DNA of 64,000 bases. It comes from Deltaproteobacteria bacterium (lineage in GTDB: Bacteria; Lernaellota; Lernaellaia; JACKCT01). Both the position numbers and the translations under genes were made by a program. Shown here piece by piece: positions 1-8,388 of the stretch. Positions within the stretch are counted from its first letter, which is position 1. Every line of letters starts with the position of its first letter. Below the pieces are notes generated by a model, which worked only from the letters and a program-made list of their open reading frames with translations, had not been told where the DNA came from and made no database searches. Where the stretch lies: NCBI GenBank assembly GCA_020633895.1, contig JACKCT010000008.1, positions 119,720-183,719 on the forward strand. The letters are read 5' to 3'.

Positions 1-1149
1 CACGGTCTCGGCGTCGACGGTGGCGGGTTCCGGCAATTCCACATCCCGCTCGCCGACGGAGATCACACGGGGCCCGGCGGTTAACGTCAGCCCGGCGATC
101 GGCGAATAATGGCCGAGCAGCGTGCCTTGCAGGACGGTGAAGCCGTCGTAACCCGTCGCCGCCGCTTCCGCGTGGAGGCCCCAACGGGTGGTGCGATAGC
201 CGCCGCCCAGCACGCCGACCGGCGCGTCGCCCAGGACATCGTCATTGGTAAATACGTAGCCCGCGGACCCGTCCACCGACCATTCGCCCCAGGCGTACCA
301 TCCGCCGAGAACCGGCACGGTCTGCGTGAAATCGTCTTCCTGGTAGCGCATCGTCGTGTCGGATTGCGCCACGCCGAACCACCCGCCGTAGAGACCGGGC
401 TGCGTTACGCTGACGGTACCGGTCAGGGAGATCGTGTCGCTCAGGTTCCACGGATCGGAATAGGTCCACATCCCGCCCCAGGCCTCGGCGGCGTAAATCG
501 TCTCCTCCGACGGTTCCGGTGGGGACGGATGCAGGCACTCGGTCACGCGCGGGTCGTTCGGCAACACCTTCGCCGCCCGCTCGCACAACTCGTCGGCCGC
601 GCCGGTTCGCCCCTGCCGCAAACGTACATAGCCCAGGCCCAGCAGCGCCTCACCGTCCTCCGGCTTGGCCTGGAGCGCCGCCTGGTAGTGCATCGCCGCT
701 TGGGGCAGATCGTCGAGCATCATCGCCGCGTACCCGCCGCGCACGTGGGCCCAATAGTTGCCCTCGTCCCGCGCATTCGCTTCACCGCCGTACGCCAGCA
801 CGAGGCGCCACTGGGCGTGCTCGGCCGCCATTGTCTGCAATCCCAACCATGGGTCGGCGCAGGTCTCGCATTGGCGGGCGGCGTCGCGATAGTACAGCTC
901 CGCTCGATTGACGTCGCCGCATTGCCGATTCAGCCACGCCCGACGCAGCGAAATCGCATAGCTTTGCGTTCCTGCGGCGAGGTCGTCGATCACCGCGAGC
1001 GCTTCCTCGCAACGCCCCGCCTCTTCCAGGAGCAGCGAGCGTTGAAATTGGGCGTCGGGGGCCATCTCCTGGGCCCGGGCCAAGGCCAACAGGGCAATGA
1101 ACAACCAGAACGCAAGGGCCAGCAAAAACGGGAGTTGTCGCGACATCAT
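1..1149 (-). CDS. TPR protein with C-terminal beta-barrel-like region (partial, runs off left edge)
   Basis: The minus-strand frame stays open for 383 codons to the window edge, so the C-terminus is missing. It starts with a signal peptide (MSRQLPFLLALAFW..., Ala-Arg-Ala-Gln near residue 27). About 130 residues of TPR-like helices follow (for example NYWAHVRGGYAAMMLDD), with several Cys. From about residue 220 the sequence becomes Gly/Tyr/Trp-rich with alternating polarity (WGGMWTYSDPWNLSD, GGYRTTRWGLHAEAA), as in YaiO-like outer-membrane barrels. The start ATG overlaps the TGA of the upstream fusion gene (ATGA), so it is the last visible gene of a coupled operon; a second in-frame ATG follows at 1146. 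Role inferred: outer-membrane or periplasmic partner of the UT-M23 protein. Family assignment is uncertain. Confidence 0.7.
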   Translation of the reverse strand, partial: MMSRQLPFLLALAFWLFIALLALARAQEMAPDAQFQRSLLLEEAGRCEEALAVIDDLAAGTQSYAISLRRAWLNRQCGDVNRAELYYRDAARQCETCADPWLGLQTMAAEHAQWRLVLAYGGEANARDEGNYWAHVRGGYAAMMLDDLPQAAMHYQAALQAKPEDGEALLGLGYVRLRQGRTGAADELCERAAKVLPNDPRVTECLHPSPPEPSEETIYAAEAWGGMWTYSDPWNLSDTISLTGTVSVTQPGLYGGWFGVAQSDTTMRYQEDDFTQTVPVLGGWYAWGEWSVDGSAGYVFTNDDVLGDAPVGVLGGGYRTTRWGLHAEAAATGYDGFTVLQGTLLGHYSPIAGLTLTAGPRVISVGERDVELPEPATVDAETV

Positions 1150-3335
1150 GAAATCAAATCCGCTTGGCAAATCAGGTGATCGTTGCGATAGGCGCGAATG
1201 GCGACCGGTCCCATATCCGGGATGCAGTGCACCTCGATGCGCTCGGGCACGGCGCGGTCCACGGTGAACGGCAGGTCGCTGTTGATTTCCAGGTGCGTCG
1301 TGACGACGAGACCGTGCTCGGCCCACCGCATCGACGAGTGGGAGCGCATGCGCACCAGTTCGCGAACGGGCAGAAACAGGTCGCGCAGCAGATTCGCCGC
1401 CGGGTTGAGAAACGCGGCCGCGCTCAGGTTGTCGCTCCATGTCAGGTCGTGATCCTTCGCAAACGGCACACGAGGCAAGCCCAGGTAAAGTAGTCCCAAC
1501 AGGCGACGGCTCGCGCCCTCATATTCCAACGCCGTCATGTAGGCGTCGTCGGCGTAGAAGCTCAGGCTCGCCGCCTGTCCCCGCTTGCGTTTTTCGACAA
1601 TCTTGCGCGCGCCCAAGGGGTCGATCCGGCTCTCCCATGTTTCCTCGAAACGCTCGGCGCCCCGGGAGACGGCCCACGTCCACTCCCGTCCCGGCGCCAG
1701 GGTCACGGCGCGGCGGACGTTTTCGTCGGTTGCCAGGGGCACGACTTCCTGCCCCAGGTCGGGCACGCCGTGCGTCACGTACTGTTTGCCGTGGCCGTTT
1801 TCGACGACGTAATGCAGGAACTCGCCCTTGAGGGTCGGCGCGCCGATCTCCGGCGAAGCCTGCAACTGATAGTGCAAGTGGGGAATGGGAGAGCGGCCCG
1901 AGTTGCCCAGCTTGCCGAGGATTTGCCCGCGCACGACCGGCTGCCCTTCGGCAACGGCGATGGAGCCTTTCTTAAGGTGGCAGAGCGCCGAGTACACCTG
2001 CCCCGAATGCCAGAGGATGACCAGATTGCCCCAATTGTTCGCGGTGTCCACCTCGCCGACCGGGTTATCCTCGATGGCGTCCACCACCCGCACCACCTTG
2101 CCGTCGGCGGGGGCGTAAACCGGCGCGTCGTACGCATAGAAGTCGTCGGGCGTCGTGCCGCCGTTGCGGTGTTTCTTGCCTTTCTCATCGTCCACTTCGA
2201 AGTCCCACGCGTGGGCCCAGGCGCCCTGGTGCGTGTGCTCGCCGTCGGGGCCTTGGGAAATCATCCATCGCCCGCTGACCGGCAGGTACACCACCGGCAC
2301 CGCCGGGTCGGGATAACGTTCGTGGCGATAGCGCGCGCGATTCAGGTTCGACTCGGGCGTCTCCCACTCGCCGTTGACCAGTTCCAGCGCGCCCTTGCCC
2401 GTGCGCACCATGACGACGAAGAGCATGAGCTGGGTGGCGAGGATGAACGGCATGGCGAGCACCGGCAGTTGATACGGCCCGAGCAGCGCCAGCATTCCGG
2501 CGGCGAGCATGGCGGCCAGGGCCCCGGCCATGATGCTGTACACGATCGACGAGACCGACAGTACGATGCCCATGCCGCCCACCGCCACGGCGGCGAGGAT
2601 GAAATTGAAGCCGATCAGATGGCTCGACAGGTCGACGGCGCTGCCGCCCATGGCGCTGTAGACGATCCACCCGCCGGCGAACCCGAACATGGACAACAGC
2701 ACCGCCCAGCGGGAGAAGATCAGCAACCCGAGGAAGACCAACAGGCCGGAGGCCACGCTGAGTTGGAAAAACGCGGCGCCCAGGGAGCGCAGATAGAGTT
2801 CCACGCCGGCCGGCAGTAATCCCGCGCCCCAGTGCGTGACGAGGATCGGTTCCAGGGCGAATTCGGCTTCGGAGAATCGTCGCGTCGCCAACAGCGCCGC
2901 CCAGACCGCGAAGACGAACGGGGTGCTCAGAACCGGGACACCGATGTAGCGCGTGGTCAAATAATGCAAGACCGCGCCGACGACGACCGAAAAGAAGACG
3001 GCCAGCACCAGGAAGCCGACCATCGGCACGGTGAGGTTGTAGTAAAGCCCGATCGCCAGGCCGACCAGCAGACCGTTGAAGCCGAAGAAGCCCCGGTCGA
3101 TCAAGTCCTTGGGCTGCCCCAACCAGCGGGCGATCAGATCCGCCGCTATCAAGCCGATGAGGCCGGACAGTCCCTGCAACGGCGCCAGGAACGTGGCCGC
3201 CGCGAAGAGGAAGCCGACCCATGGGCTCTTGGCGAAGTAGACCTGGGCGTAGGGACGCAGGAGCGTCGCGGCGACGCGCTTGGCTCCCTGCACCCCCGCG
3301 CCGGTCCAGGGTTTGTTATCCGACAACGCGAACAT
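1146..3335 (-). CDS. Urea-transporter-like membrane domain fused to M23 (LytM-type) metallopeptidase domain
   Basis: A 729-residue protein. Residues about 25-310 are hydrophobic with roughly ten membrane segments and resemble the urea transporter (UT/SLC14) fold (GFFGFNGLLVGLAIGLYYN, then a second half-repeat near IGFNFILAAVAVGG). Residues about 340-500 form an M23-like domain: VYAPADGKVVRVV, WGNLVILWHSG, GKLGNSGRSPIPHLHYQ. The HxH motif is present (HLH), and a His...HAWDF segment is the probable first zinc motif, spaced differently from the usual HxxxD. A C-terminal domain of about 200 residues is unassigned. The gene overlaps the decarboxylase by 20 bp and the TPR gene by 4 bp. The peptidase half is inferred to be periplasmic. 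Substrate transport by the UT half is unproven; it may only anchor or sense. Confidence 0.8.
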   Translation of the reverse strand: MFALSDNKPWTGAGVQGAKRVAATLLRPYAQVYFAKSPWVGFLFAAATFLAPLQGLSGLIGLIAADLIARWLGQPKDLIDRGFFGFNGLLVGLAIGLYYNLTVPMVGFLVLAVFFSVVVGAVLHYLTTRYIGVPVLSTPFVFAVWAALLATRRFSEAEFALEPILVTHWGAGLLPAGVELYLRSLGAAFFQLSVASGLLVFLGLLIFSRWAVLLSMFGFAGGWIVYSAMGGSAVDLSSHLIGFNFILAAVAVGGMGIVLSVSSIVYSIMAGALAAMLAAGMLALLGPYQLPVLAMPFILATQLMLFVVMVRTGKGALELVNGEWETPESNLNRARYRHERYPDPAVPVVYLPVSGRWMISQGPDGEHTHQGAWAHAWDFEVDDEKGKKHRNGGTTPDDFYAYDAPVYAPADGKVVRVVDAIEDNPVGEVDTANNWGNLVILWHSGQVYSALCHLKKGSIAVAEGQPVVRGQILGKLGNSGRSPIPHLHYQLQASPEIGAPTLKGEFLHYVVENGHGKQYVTHGVPDLGQEVVPLATDENVRRAVTLAPGREWTWAVSRGAERFEETWESRIDPLGARKIVEKRKRGQAASLSFYADDAYMTALEYEGASRRLLGLLYLGLPRVPFAKDHDLTWSDNLSAAAFLNPAANLLRDLFLPVRELVRMRSHSSMRWAEHGLVVTTHLEINSDLPFTVDRAVPERIEVHCIPDMGPVAIRAYRNDHLICQADLIS

Positions 3336-4689
3336 GTCGTTTCTCCACGAAACGCTCGGGCAGTTGTTCCGGGCCCTTGATGTCGTCCACGCACTCGGCG
3401 CGACGAATCACGTCCACCTCGCCCTGCTCGCCGATGAGCACGACCGGCGGACGCAGACGAATGAACTGCATCCATTGGGTGACGTTGTACGCCCCGACCG
3501 GCCGGATCACCAGCGCGTCCCCCGCGGACAGGGGCGGCAACGACACGGACGGACGGACCACGTCGATATTCATGCACAACGGACCGTAGATGACCGTATC
3601 TTCGGGCATTCCGCCCTTGTCGTGAACCGGCAGGATGTCGTGACGATACCAGAACGAGGTGAACAGCGTATTCACGCCCGCGTCCACGATCACCGCGCGG
3701 CGGCCGTCGGCCAGGCGCTTGTTGCCCACCACGCGAGTGATCATCGTACCCGCGTCGTCGATGAGCGCCCGGCCGGATTCGATGAACAGGGTCGGCAACT
3801 CGTCGGTCGGGAATCCGGCGCCCAGCAGGGCATCGCAGATGGCGGCGGCGTAGTCGTCGATCGGCGGCGTACTGTCGGTGCCGGGGGCATACTGCTCGTG
3901 GAGCGTCGAACGGGAGGGCAAGCCGCCGCCCAGGTCGATGTAGGAGATGACCTCGCCCGTCTCGCGCTTGATGCGCTTGGCCAGTTCCGCCAGCTTGCTC
4001 GCGGCGCGGCCGTAGGCCTGGGGATCGAGGATGAAGGTGCCGATGTGGCTGTGCAGCCCGGCGATCTTCAGCTTGCCGCCCGAATGCATCCGCATCACGG
4101 CGTTGAAGGCTTCCCCGGCGTCCAGGTTGAAGCCGAAGCGGTCCCAGCGGGGGTAGATCCCCGTGTCCATGTTCACGCGGATCGCGACGGGCACCGGCTC
4201 GTCGAATTCCTTGGCGACCTGTTCGGCCATGTACAACTCGTCGTAATGATCGATGTGGACATGGGCGCCTTCCTTGAACGCGCGGCGCAGGGCTTCCTCG
4301 GTCTTGAGCGGACCGTTGAACAGGATCTGGTTTCCGGGCACGCCCAGGCGGCGGGCCATGTCGTACTCCATATCCGAGACGACTTCGGCCCACGAACCTT
4401 CCTGGTGATAGATGCGGCAAATCGCGTCAATGTAGTTCGTCTTGTACGACCAGGCGAACTGCACCTTGGGATAGCGGATGGAAAACGCCCGATGGGCTTG
4501 GCGATAGCGCTCGCGAATGGTGCGTTCGGAGAACACGAACAAGGGCGAGCCGTATTTCTCCATCAGTTCTTCCACCGGCACGCCGTCGATGCGCTCCATG
4601 GACGCGCGGCGGGTAGGTCGCCCGAATTTCTGGGACAGGCCGCCTTGGTGGCGAATGATTGTCGGTTTTTGGTACGTCGCTTTGGTCAC
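3316..4689 (-). CDS. Fold-type III PLP-dependent decarboxylase (ornithine/diaminopimelate decarboxylase family)
   Basis: A 457-residue protein of the alanine-racemase-like TIM barrel plus beta-domain family. The Schiff-base lysine is K83 in WSYKTN. The phosphate-binding glycine loop is DLGGGLPS, and ESGRALIDDAG and GAYNVTQWMQF match the C-terminal half of the family. The usual CESGD box is altered to a GPLCMNID-like segment, so it is not a standard LysA. Its ATG overlaps the TGA of the ATP-grasp gene (4 bp) and its tail overlaps the next gene. Paired with an ATP-grasp ligase it may decarboxylate a ligated or carrier-bound amino acid, as BtrK acts after BtrJ in butirosin synthesis. That analogy is inference; the substrate is unknown. 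Confidence 0.85.
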   Translation of the reverse strand: MTKATYQKPTIIRHQGGLSQKFGRPTRRASMERIDGVPVEELMEKYGSPLFVFSERTIRERYRQAHRAFSIRYPKVQFAWSYKTNYIDAICRIYHQEGSWAEVVSDMEYDMARRLGVPGNQILFNGPLKTEEALRRAFKEGAHVHIDHYDELYMAEQVAKEFDEPVPVAIRVNMDTGIYPRWDRFGFNLDAGEAFNAVMRMHSGGKLKIAGLHSHIGTFILDPQAYGRAASKLAELAKRIKRETGEVISYIDLGGGLPSRSTLHEQYAPGTDSTPPIDDYAAAICDALLGAGFPTDELPTLFIESGRALIDDAGTMITRVVGNKRLADGRRAVIVDAGVNTLFTSFWYRHDILPVHDKGGMPEDTVIYGPLCMNIDVVRPSVSLPPLSAGDALVIRPVGAYNVTQWMQFIRLRPPVVLIGEQGEVDVIRRAECVDDIKGPEQLPERFVEKRHVRVVG

Positions 4690-5747
4690 GGTGACACCTC
4701 CGCCGCCCGGTGGATCTCACCGGTCATCTGTAGGGTTTCAAAATCCGAAAGTCGGCAAATTCGATCAAAGGAATGGCGCAGGAACATCACGCCGGGGGCC
4801 GCCGGGTCGAAGGGGGCGAGGCTTTCGCCCATCGCCAACTGCACCGTGGCCCAGGGGAGGTTGCGTCCGGCGCCGACGGTCAAGTAGACCCAGGCGGGGA
4901 AGCGGGGGTTGATTTCCAGCAGGTAGAGCTTGCCGCCCTTGGCGCGCATCACCTCCATCTCGCAGGGGCCGCGCCACTTGAGCTTGGCCATGGTGTCGCG
5001 CACGAAGGCGTCGAGCTTGGCGTCGCGGATGGTGATGCCGCCCCAGGCCTTGCCCTTGTCGGTGAGCTGCATCTTGCGCATGGCGACAGATCCGACCAGG
5101 CCGCCCTGCCCGTCGCCCAGGGCCGTCACGCAGAACTCCTCGCCGTCCACGTACTCCTGCACGATCACCGGCGCCCCCCACTGGGCCCGCACCTGGTAGA
5201 AAAGGCGCTCCACGTCCATGCGCGAGTAGGCGATGTGGGCGTCGTAGAACTGGCCCTTGACCATGACGGGATACTTCAGGTTCTCGTCCAGGTTGGCGAG
5301 TTGCGTCGGGCTGGTGACGGTGAAGGTCTCGGGCGTCACGATTTTCAAATCGTTGCGCAACTTGGGAAAGTTCGCCTTGGAACGCAGCCCAAGCTGGCCC
5401 TCGTCGGGAATGAACATGCGGATGCCCATTTCCCGAAGCTGATCGGCCATGCGCACGTACGCCGGCAGTTCGGCGTCCAGGCACGGGATGAGCACGTCGA
5501 TGGGCGTGCGCTCGTGGATGTAGGCCAGGCGCTCGAAGACCGCGGTCATGCCCTGGGAGGGATACGGCATCAGGTAGACTTCGTCGGCCACCTGATCCAT
5601 GAAGATCCCCGGGTCCAGCGCGTCGTAGGCCAGGCCCACGATGCGGCAGTCGCCCAGGGCGCCTTCGCGGATCGCCCGGATGACCGGGACGCCCGGTCCG
5701 GGGTTGTCGGTGGCGTTCAAGCCGGTGACGGCGATGGTCAGGCTCAT
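4686..5747 (-). CDS. ATP-grasp ligase (carbamoyl-phosphate-synthase-like)
   Basis: A 353-residue protein. The N-terminal Rossmann-like preATP-grasp domain (MSLTIAVTGLN, residues 1-110) is followed by the ATP-grasp fold: a lysine strand YPVMVKGQF, the hinge VIVQEYVDGEEF, a glycine-rich GKAWGGITI and the Mg-binding LLEINPRFPAW. The start ATG overlaps the stop of the PqqD-like gene (ATGA); an in-frame extension further upstream reads through that gene in a shadow frame and was rejected. ATP-grasp enzymes activate a carboxylate as an acylphosphate and ligate an amine or thiol. The operon suggests the product feeds the adjacent PLP decarboxylase. Acceptor and donor are unknown. Confidence 0.87.
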   Translation of the reverse strand: MSLTIAVTGLNATDNPGPGVPVIRAIREGALGDCRIVGLAYDALDPGIFMDQVADEVYLMPYPSQGMTAVFERLAYIHERTPIDVLIPCLDAELPAYVRMADQLREMGIRMFIPDEGQLGLRSKANFPKLRNDLKIVTPETFTVTSPTQLANLDENLKYPVMVKGQFYDAHIAYSRMDVERLFYQVRAQWGAPVIVQEYVDGEEFCVTALGDGQGGLVGSVAMRKMQLTDKGKAWGGITIRDAKLDAFVRDTMAKLKWRGPCEMEVMRAKGGKLYLLEINPRFPAWVYLTVGAGRNLPWATVQLAMGESLAPFDPAAPGVMFLRHSFDRICRLSDFETLQMTGEIHRAAEVSP

Positions 5748-6022
5748 TGGACACCTCCCAATTCCTCGGCCTCGTCCTCGAACAGCCGCAAATCCGCCAG
5801 TCGCAGCAGGAACTGCTCCACATCCCGCTCTGCTTCGGCCACGGTGACGTCGAACGCCTCGATGAGCGCGTCGGGCAGCTCGTCGGACGGCGTGCCGTCG
5901 ATCATGCGTCGCAGCAGGTAGGTGCCGGTGGCGTTCAGGCCGTAGGTGGCGCCGTTTCGGGAGTCGAATAGGAATCCGTTGTCGCTTAAGGCGAGGTGCG
6001 CAGTGTTCTTCAAGATGTCCAT
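5744..6022 (-). CDS. PqqD-like small protein
   Basis: A 92-residue protein. The layout matches PqqD-family proteins: an initial beta-rich segment with a conserved LFDSRNGATYGLNATGTYLL-type pattern, then acidic helices ending in EEAEELGG. PqqD proteins bind peptide substrates or act as RiPP recognition elements, but many stand-alone members lie in operons with ATP-grasp enzymes and without an obvious precursor peptide. It is the first gene of the operon, preceded by a good AGGAAGGAG ribosome site 7 nt from the ATG. No radical-SAM gene and no short precursor ORF is visible beside it. Confidence 0.72.
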   Translation of the reverse strand: MDILKNTAHLALSDNGFLFDSRNGATYGLNATGTYLLRRMIDGTPSDELPDALIEAFDVTVAEAERDVEQFLLRLADLRLFEDEAEELGGVQ

Positions 6023-6101
6023 GGGGCCGCTCCTTCCTCACGATCCGCCGTCAAGGGATCGATTCGTTTCATCGTCACGGGAAGGACGATAGCCCCGGCC
6101 T

Positions 6102-6160
6102 GTAAAGGAGATGTGGAAACGGCGCCGGGAATTGTAAAGGGAATGTAAAATTTGGTGAAA
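6102..6160. promoter_or_regulatory. Tandem GTAAA boxes, CpxR-type operator candidate in divergent promoter
   Basis: GTAAA occurs at 6102-6106, 6134-6138 and 6145-6149, with a near copy GTGAA at 6155-6159. The 6134/6145 pair has the GTAAA-N6-GTAAA form of the CpxR consensus (GTAAA-N4-8-GTAAA). The copies are spaced about 11 bp apart, and 32 bp (about three turns) from the first. They sit between the divergent PqqD-like operon and the CpxR-like regulator gene, so autoregulation and control of the operon are both plausible. Function is inferred from sequence only. Confidence 0.5.
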
Positions 6161-6241
6161 TTCGACCGTTCGCGGCTAAATTTCGGCGGCTTGCCCGCTT
6201 TTCGGCCCGCCGGATATGATGTCGGCAAAGGAGATCTCCCT

Positions 6242-6991
6242 ATGGCCCCCGGCGAGACGGCAAATTCCGATGCCCCCATGCGCGTGCTGGTGATCGACGA
6301 CGATCGCAAACTCTGCGGACTGATTCAGGAATATCTGGAGCCGTTGGGCTACAAAGTCACCCTGACGCACACCGGCCCGGACGGTCTGGAAGCGGCCAAA
6401 AGCGGCGAGTTCGACGTGGCGATCCTGGACGTGATGCTCCCCGGCATGGACGGATTCGACGTGCTCAAGGAGCTGCGCAAGGACTCGGACCTGCCGGTTT
6501 TGATGCTCACGTCCCGAGGCGACGAGACCGACCGCATCGTGGGCCTGGAAATCGGCGCCGACGACTACGTGCCCAAGACGTTCTCCACCCGCGAACTGCT
6601 GGCCCGCCTGCGCGCCGTCACGCGGCGGGCCGGACGGCAAGGCGAGCGCTCCGCCGCCAAATCGGACGATGTCGAGACGATCCACGTCGGCCCTCTGCGC
6701 GTGGAGACGGCGTCTCGCACCGCGTACATCCATGAGGCGTTGGTGGAGTTGACGCCGCTGGAATACGAACTGCTCGTCGCCCTCTCCCGCGCTGTCGGAC
6801 GGGTGCTGTCGCGAGATCAGTTGATGGACAAAATCGCCGGGCGGGAATACGACGTGTTCGACCGGTCCATCGACGTGCATGTCTCCAGCCTGCGACGCAA
6901 ACTCGGCGACGATCCCAAGAGCCCGCGCTACATCAAGACGGTGCGTTCGGTGGGGTATATGTTCCTCTCTCCCGACGATCGCGACGCATGA
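6242..6991 (+). CDS. OmpR/CpxR-family response regulator
   Basis: A 249-residue protein. The receiver domain (residues 14-125) has acidic pocket D19-D21, phosphoacceptor D63 in AILDVMLPG, T90 and K112 (DDYVPKTF). The C-terminal winged helix (about 150-245) ends with the family signature SLRRKLGDD...IKTVRSVGYMF. ATG 6242 was chosen over an upstream in-frame start because AAAGGAG lies directly ahead of it; an N-terminal tail of about 12 residues remains. The stop overlaps the kinase start (ATGA). It is divergent from the PqqD-like operon with CpxR-like boxes between. Best guess is a CpxR-type envelope-stress regulator. Confidence 0.92.
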   Translation: MAPGETANSDAPMRVLVIDDDRKLCGLIQEYLEPLGYKVTLTHTGPDGLEAAKSGEFDVAILDVMLPGMDGFDVLKELRKDSDLPVLMLTSRGDETDRIVGLEIGADDYVPKTFSTRELLARLRAVTRRAGRQGERSAAKSDDVETIHVGPLRVETASRTAYIHEALVELTPLEYELLVALSRAVGRVLSRDQLMDKIAGREYDVFDRSIDVHVSSLRRKLGDDPKSPRYIKTVRSVGYMFLSPDDRDA

Positions 6992-8388
6992 TCGGTCCGC
7001 GCCGCCTCTTCACCCGCATCCTCATCTGGTTTTTCCTGAGCCTCGTCGTTTTGGCCGGGGCCTTGTTCGGCCTGTTCAATCTGCGCGTCCGCCTCGACCC
7101 GGGCTCGGTTTTCCCGGACCGCTACGGCCTGGGCACCACCGTGGTCGCCACCGAGATCGCCCAGGAACTGTCGACCACCTATCGGGGCCGCTGGAACGAA
7201 GTCCTCGACCGCTACAACGCCCTGCACAAGGTTCGTTTCATTCTGTCGTCCAACGACGGACAGATCCTTGCAGGGCCCGACGGCATGGTCCCCACCGCCG
7301 TACGGGACAAGGTCATCGCCTCCGCCACGGACAACCGCCCCGGCACCTCGCCGTTCGGCATCGTCTTCAGCTTACGCACCACCAAACCGACGCGCTTCTG
7401 GGTCGGAGTCCGTGTGCAGCTTTTCATGGGGCAGTCGCGGGCGCCGATCCGGGCGACGATGCTGGCGGTCTCGGCGTCACCGTCGGGCGGCGGGTTGTTT
7501 TTCGATCCCAAACCGATCCTGGCGATTATCGTCGTGGTCGCGGTGCTCTCCACCTTGCTGTGGTTGCCGATGGTCCGCAGCATCACCGCGCCCCTGCGTC
7601 GCATCGCCAACGCCGCGGAGCAGATCGCCAGCGGGCGCTTCGATGTGACCCTCTCGGAAACTCGGGAGGACGAAATCGGCCAGCTTTCCCGCTCCATCAA
7701 CTCCATGGCCCGCCGGTTGGACAAGCTGGTCAGCGGCCAGAAGCGATTCCTGGGCGACGTGGCCCACGAGCTGGCCTCGCCGGTGGCGCGCATCAAGCTG
7801 GGGCTCGGCATTCTGGAAAACAAGGTGGGCGAGGATGCGCGCGGGCGCGTGCAGGACGTGATCGAGGAAGCCGAACAGATGTCGCGCCTGGTCGACGAAT
7901 TGCTGCATTTTTCGCGGGCGGAAGCGAACCTGAACAGCGAGCGGCGCGAGGCGGTGCCTTTGGCCGAATTGGCGCGTCGCGAGGCGGTCTACGAAGTCAC
8001 CGAAGGCAATGACCTGACGATCGAAATCGACGAATCGGCGCAGGTGCTGGCCGACCGTAAGTTGCTGGCGCGGGCGATCCGCAACGTGGTGCGCAACGCG
8101 GTCCGCTACGCCGGGGCCGACAGCGCGATCACGCTGACGTCATCCCGCGACGGCGACCGGGTGGAATTGACGATTCGCGACAGCGGGCCGGGCGTCCCCG
8201 AGGAAGAGATCGACCGCATCTTCGAGCCGTTCTATCGGCCGGATCAGGCGCGCGGCCGGGAGACCGGCGGAACGGGCCTGGGGTTGGCGATCGTCAAAAG
8301 TTGCATCGAGGCTTGCGGGGGACGGCTGCGGGCGCGAAATCACCCGGACGGCGGCTTCGAGGTCACATTCGATTTAGAAGCCGCCTAG
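6988..8388 (+). CDS. Sensor histidine kinase, CpxA-like
   Basis: A 466-residue protein. TM1 is about 11-30, the periplasmic sensor about 31-172, TM2 about 174-195 and HAMP about 196-248. HisKA carries H259 in LGDVAHELASPVARI, and the ATPase domain has N, G1 (DSGPGVPEEE), F (FEPFYRP) and G2 (GTGLGLAIV) boxes. The H-box wording and the architecture resemble CpxA. It is co-transcribed and 4-bp overlapped with the regulator. Its TAG stop lies at the edge of an intergenic hairpin repeat. The ligand is unknown; envelope stress is the natural guess because the divergent operon encodes a predicted wall hydrolase. Confidence 0.9.
   Translation: MIGPRRLFTRILIWFFLSLVVLAGALFGLFNLRVRLDPGSVFPDRYGLGTTVVATEIAQELSTTYRGRWNEVLDRYNALHKVRFILSSNDGQILAGPDGMVPTAVRDKVIASATDNRPGTSPFGIVFSLRTTKPTRFWVGVRVQLFMGQSRAPIRATMLAVSASPSGGGLFFDPKPILAIIVVVAVLSTLLWLPMVRSITAPLRRIANAAEQIASGRFDVTLSETREDEIGQLSRSINSMARRLDKLVSGQKRFLGDVAHELASPVARIKLGLGILENKVGEDARGRVQDVIEEAEQMSRLVDELLHFSRAEANLNSERREAVPLAELARREAVYEVTEGNDLTIEIDESAQVLADRKLLARAIRNVVRNAVRYAGADSAITLTSSRDGDRVELTIRDSGPGVPEEEIDRIFEPFYRPDQARGRETGGTGLGLAIVKSCIEACGGRLRARNHPDGGFEVTFDLEAA

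Noticed and set aside
109-1179. Long plus-strand open frame (356 codons) over the left edge
   Set aside because: It is His/Arg/Gly-rich without domain logic. The minus strand encodes a signal peptide, TPR and barrel-like sequence coupled to the upstream gene.
3280-4887. Plus-strand open frames antisense to the decarboxylase and ATP-grasp genes
   Set aside because: High-GC shadow frames rich in His, Val and Arg, with no family motifs or ribosome sites.
5748-6041. In-frame upstream extension of the ATP-grasp gene
   Set aside because: It is a basic shadow of the PqqD-like frame; ATGA overlap at 5747 is the better start.
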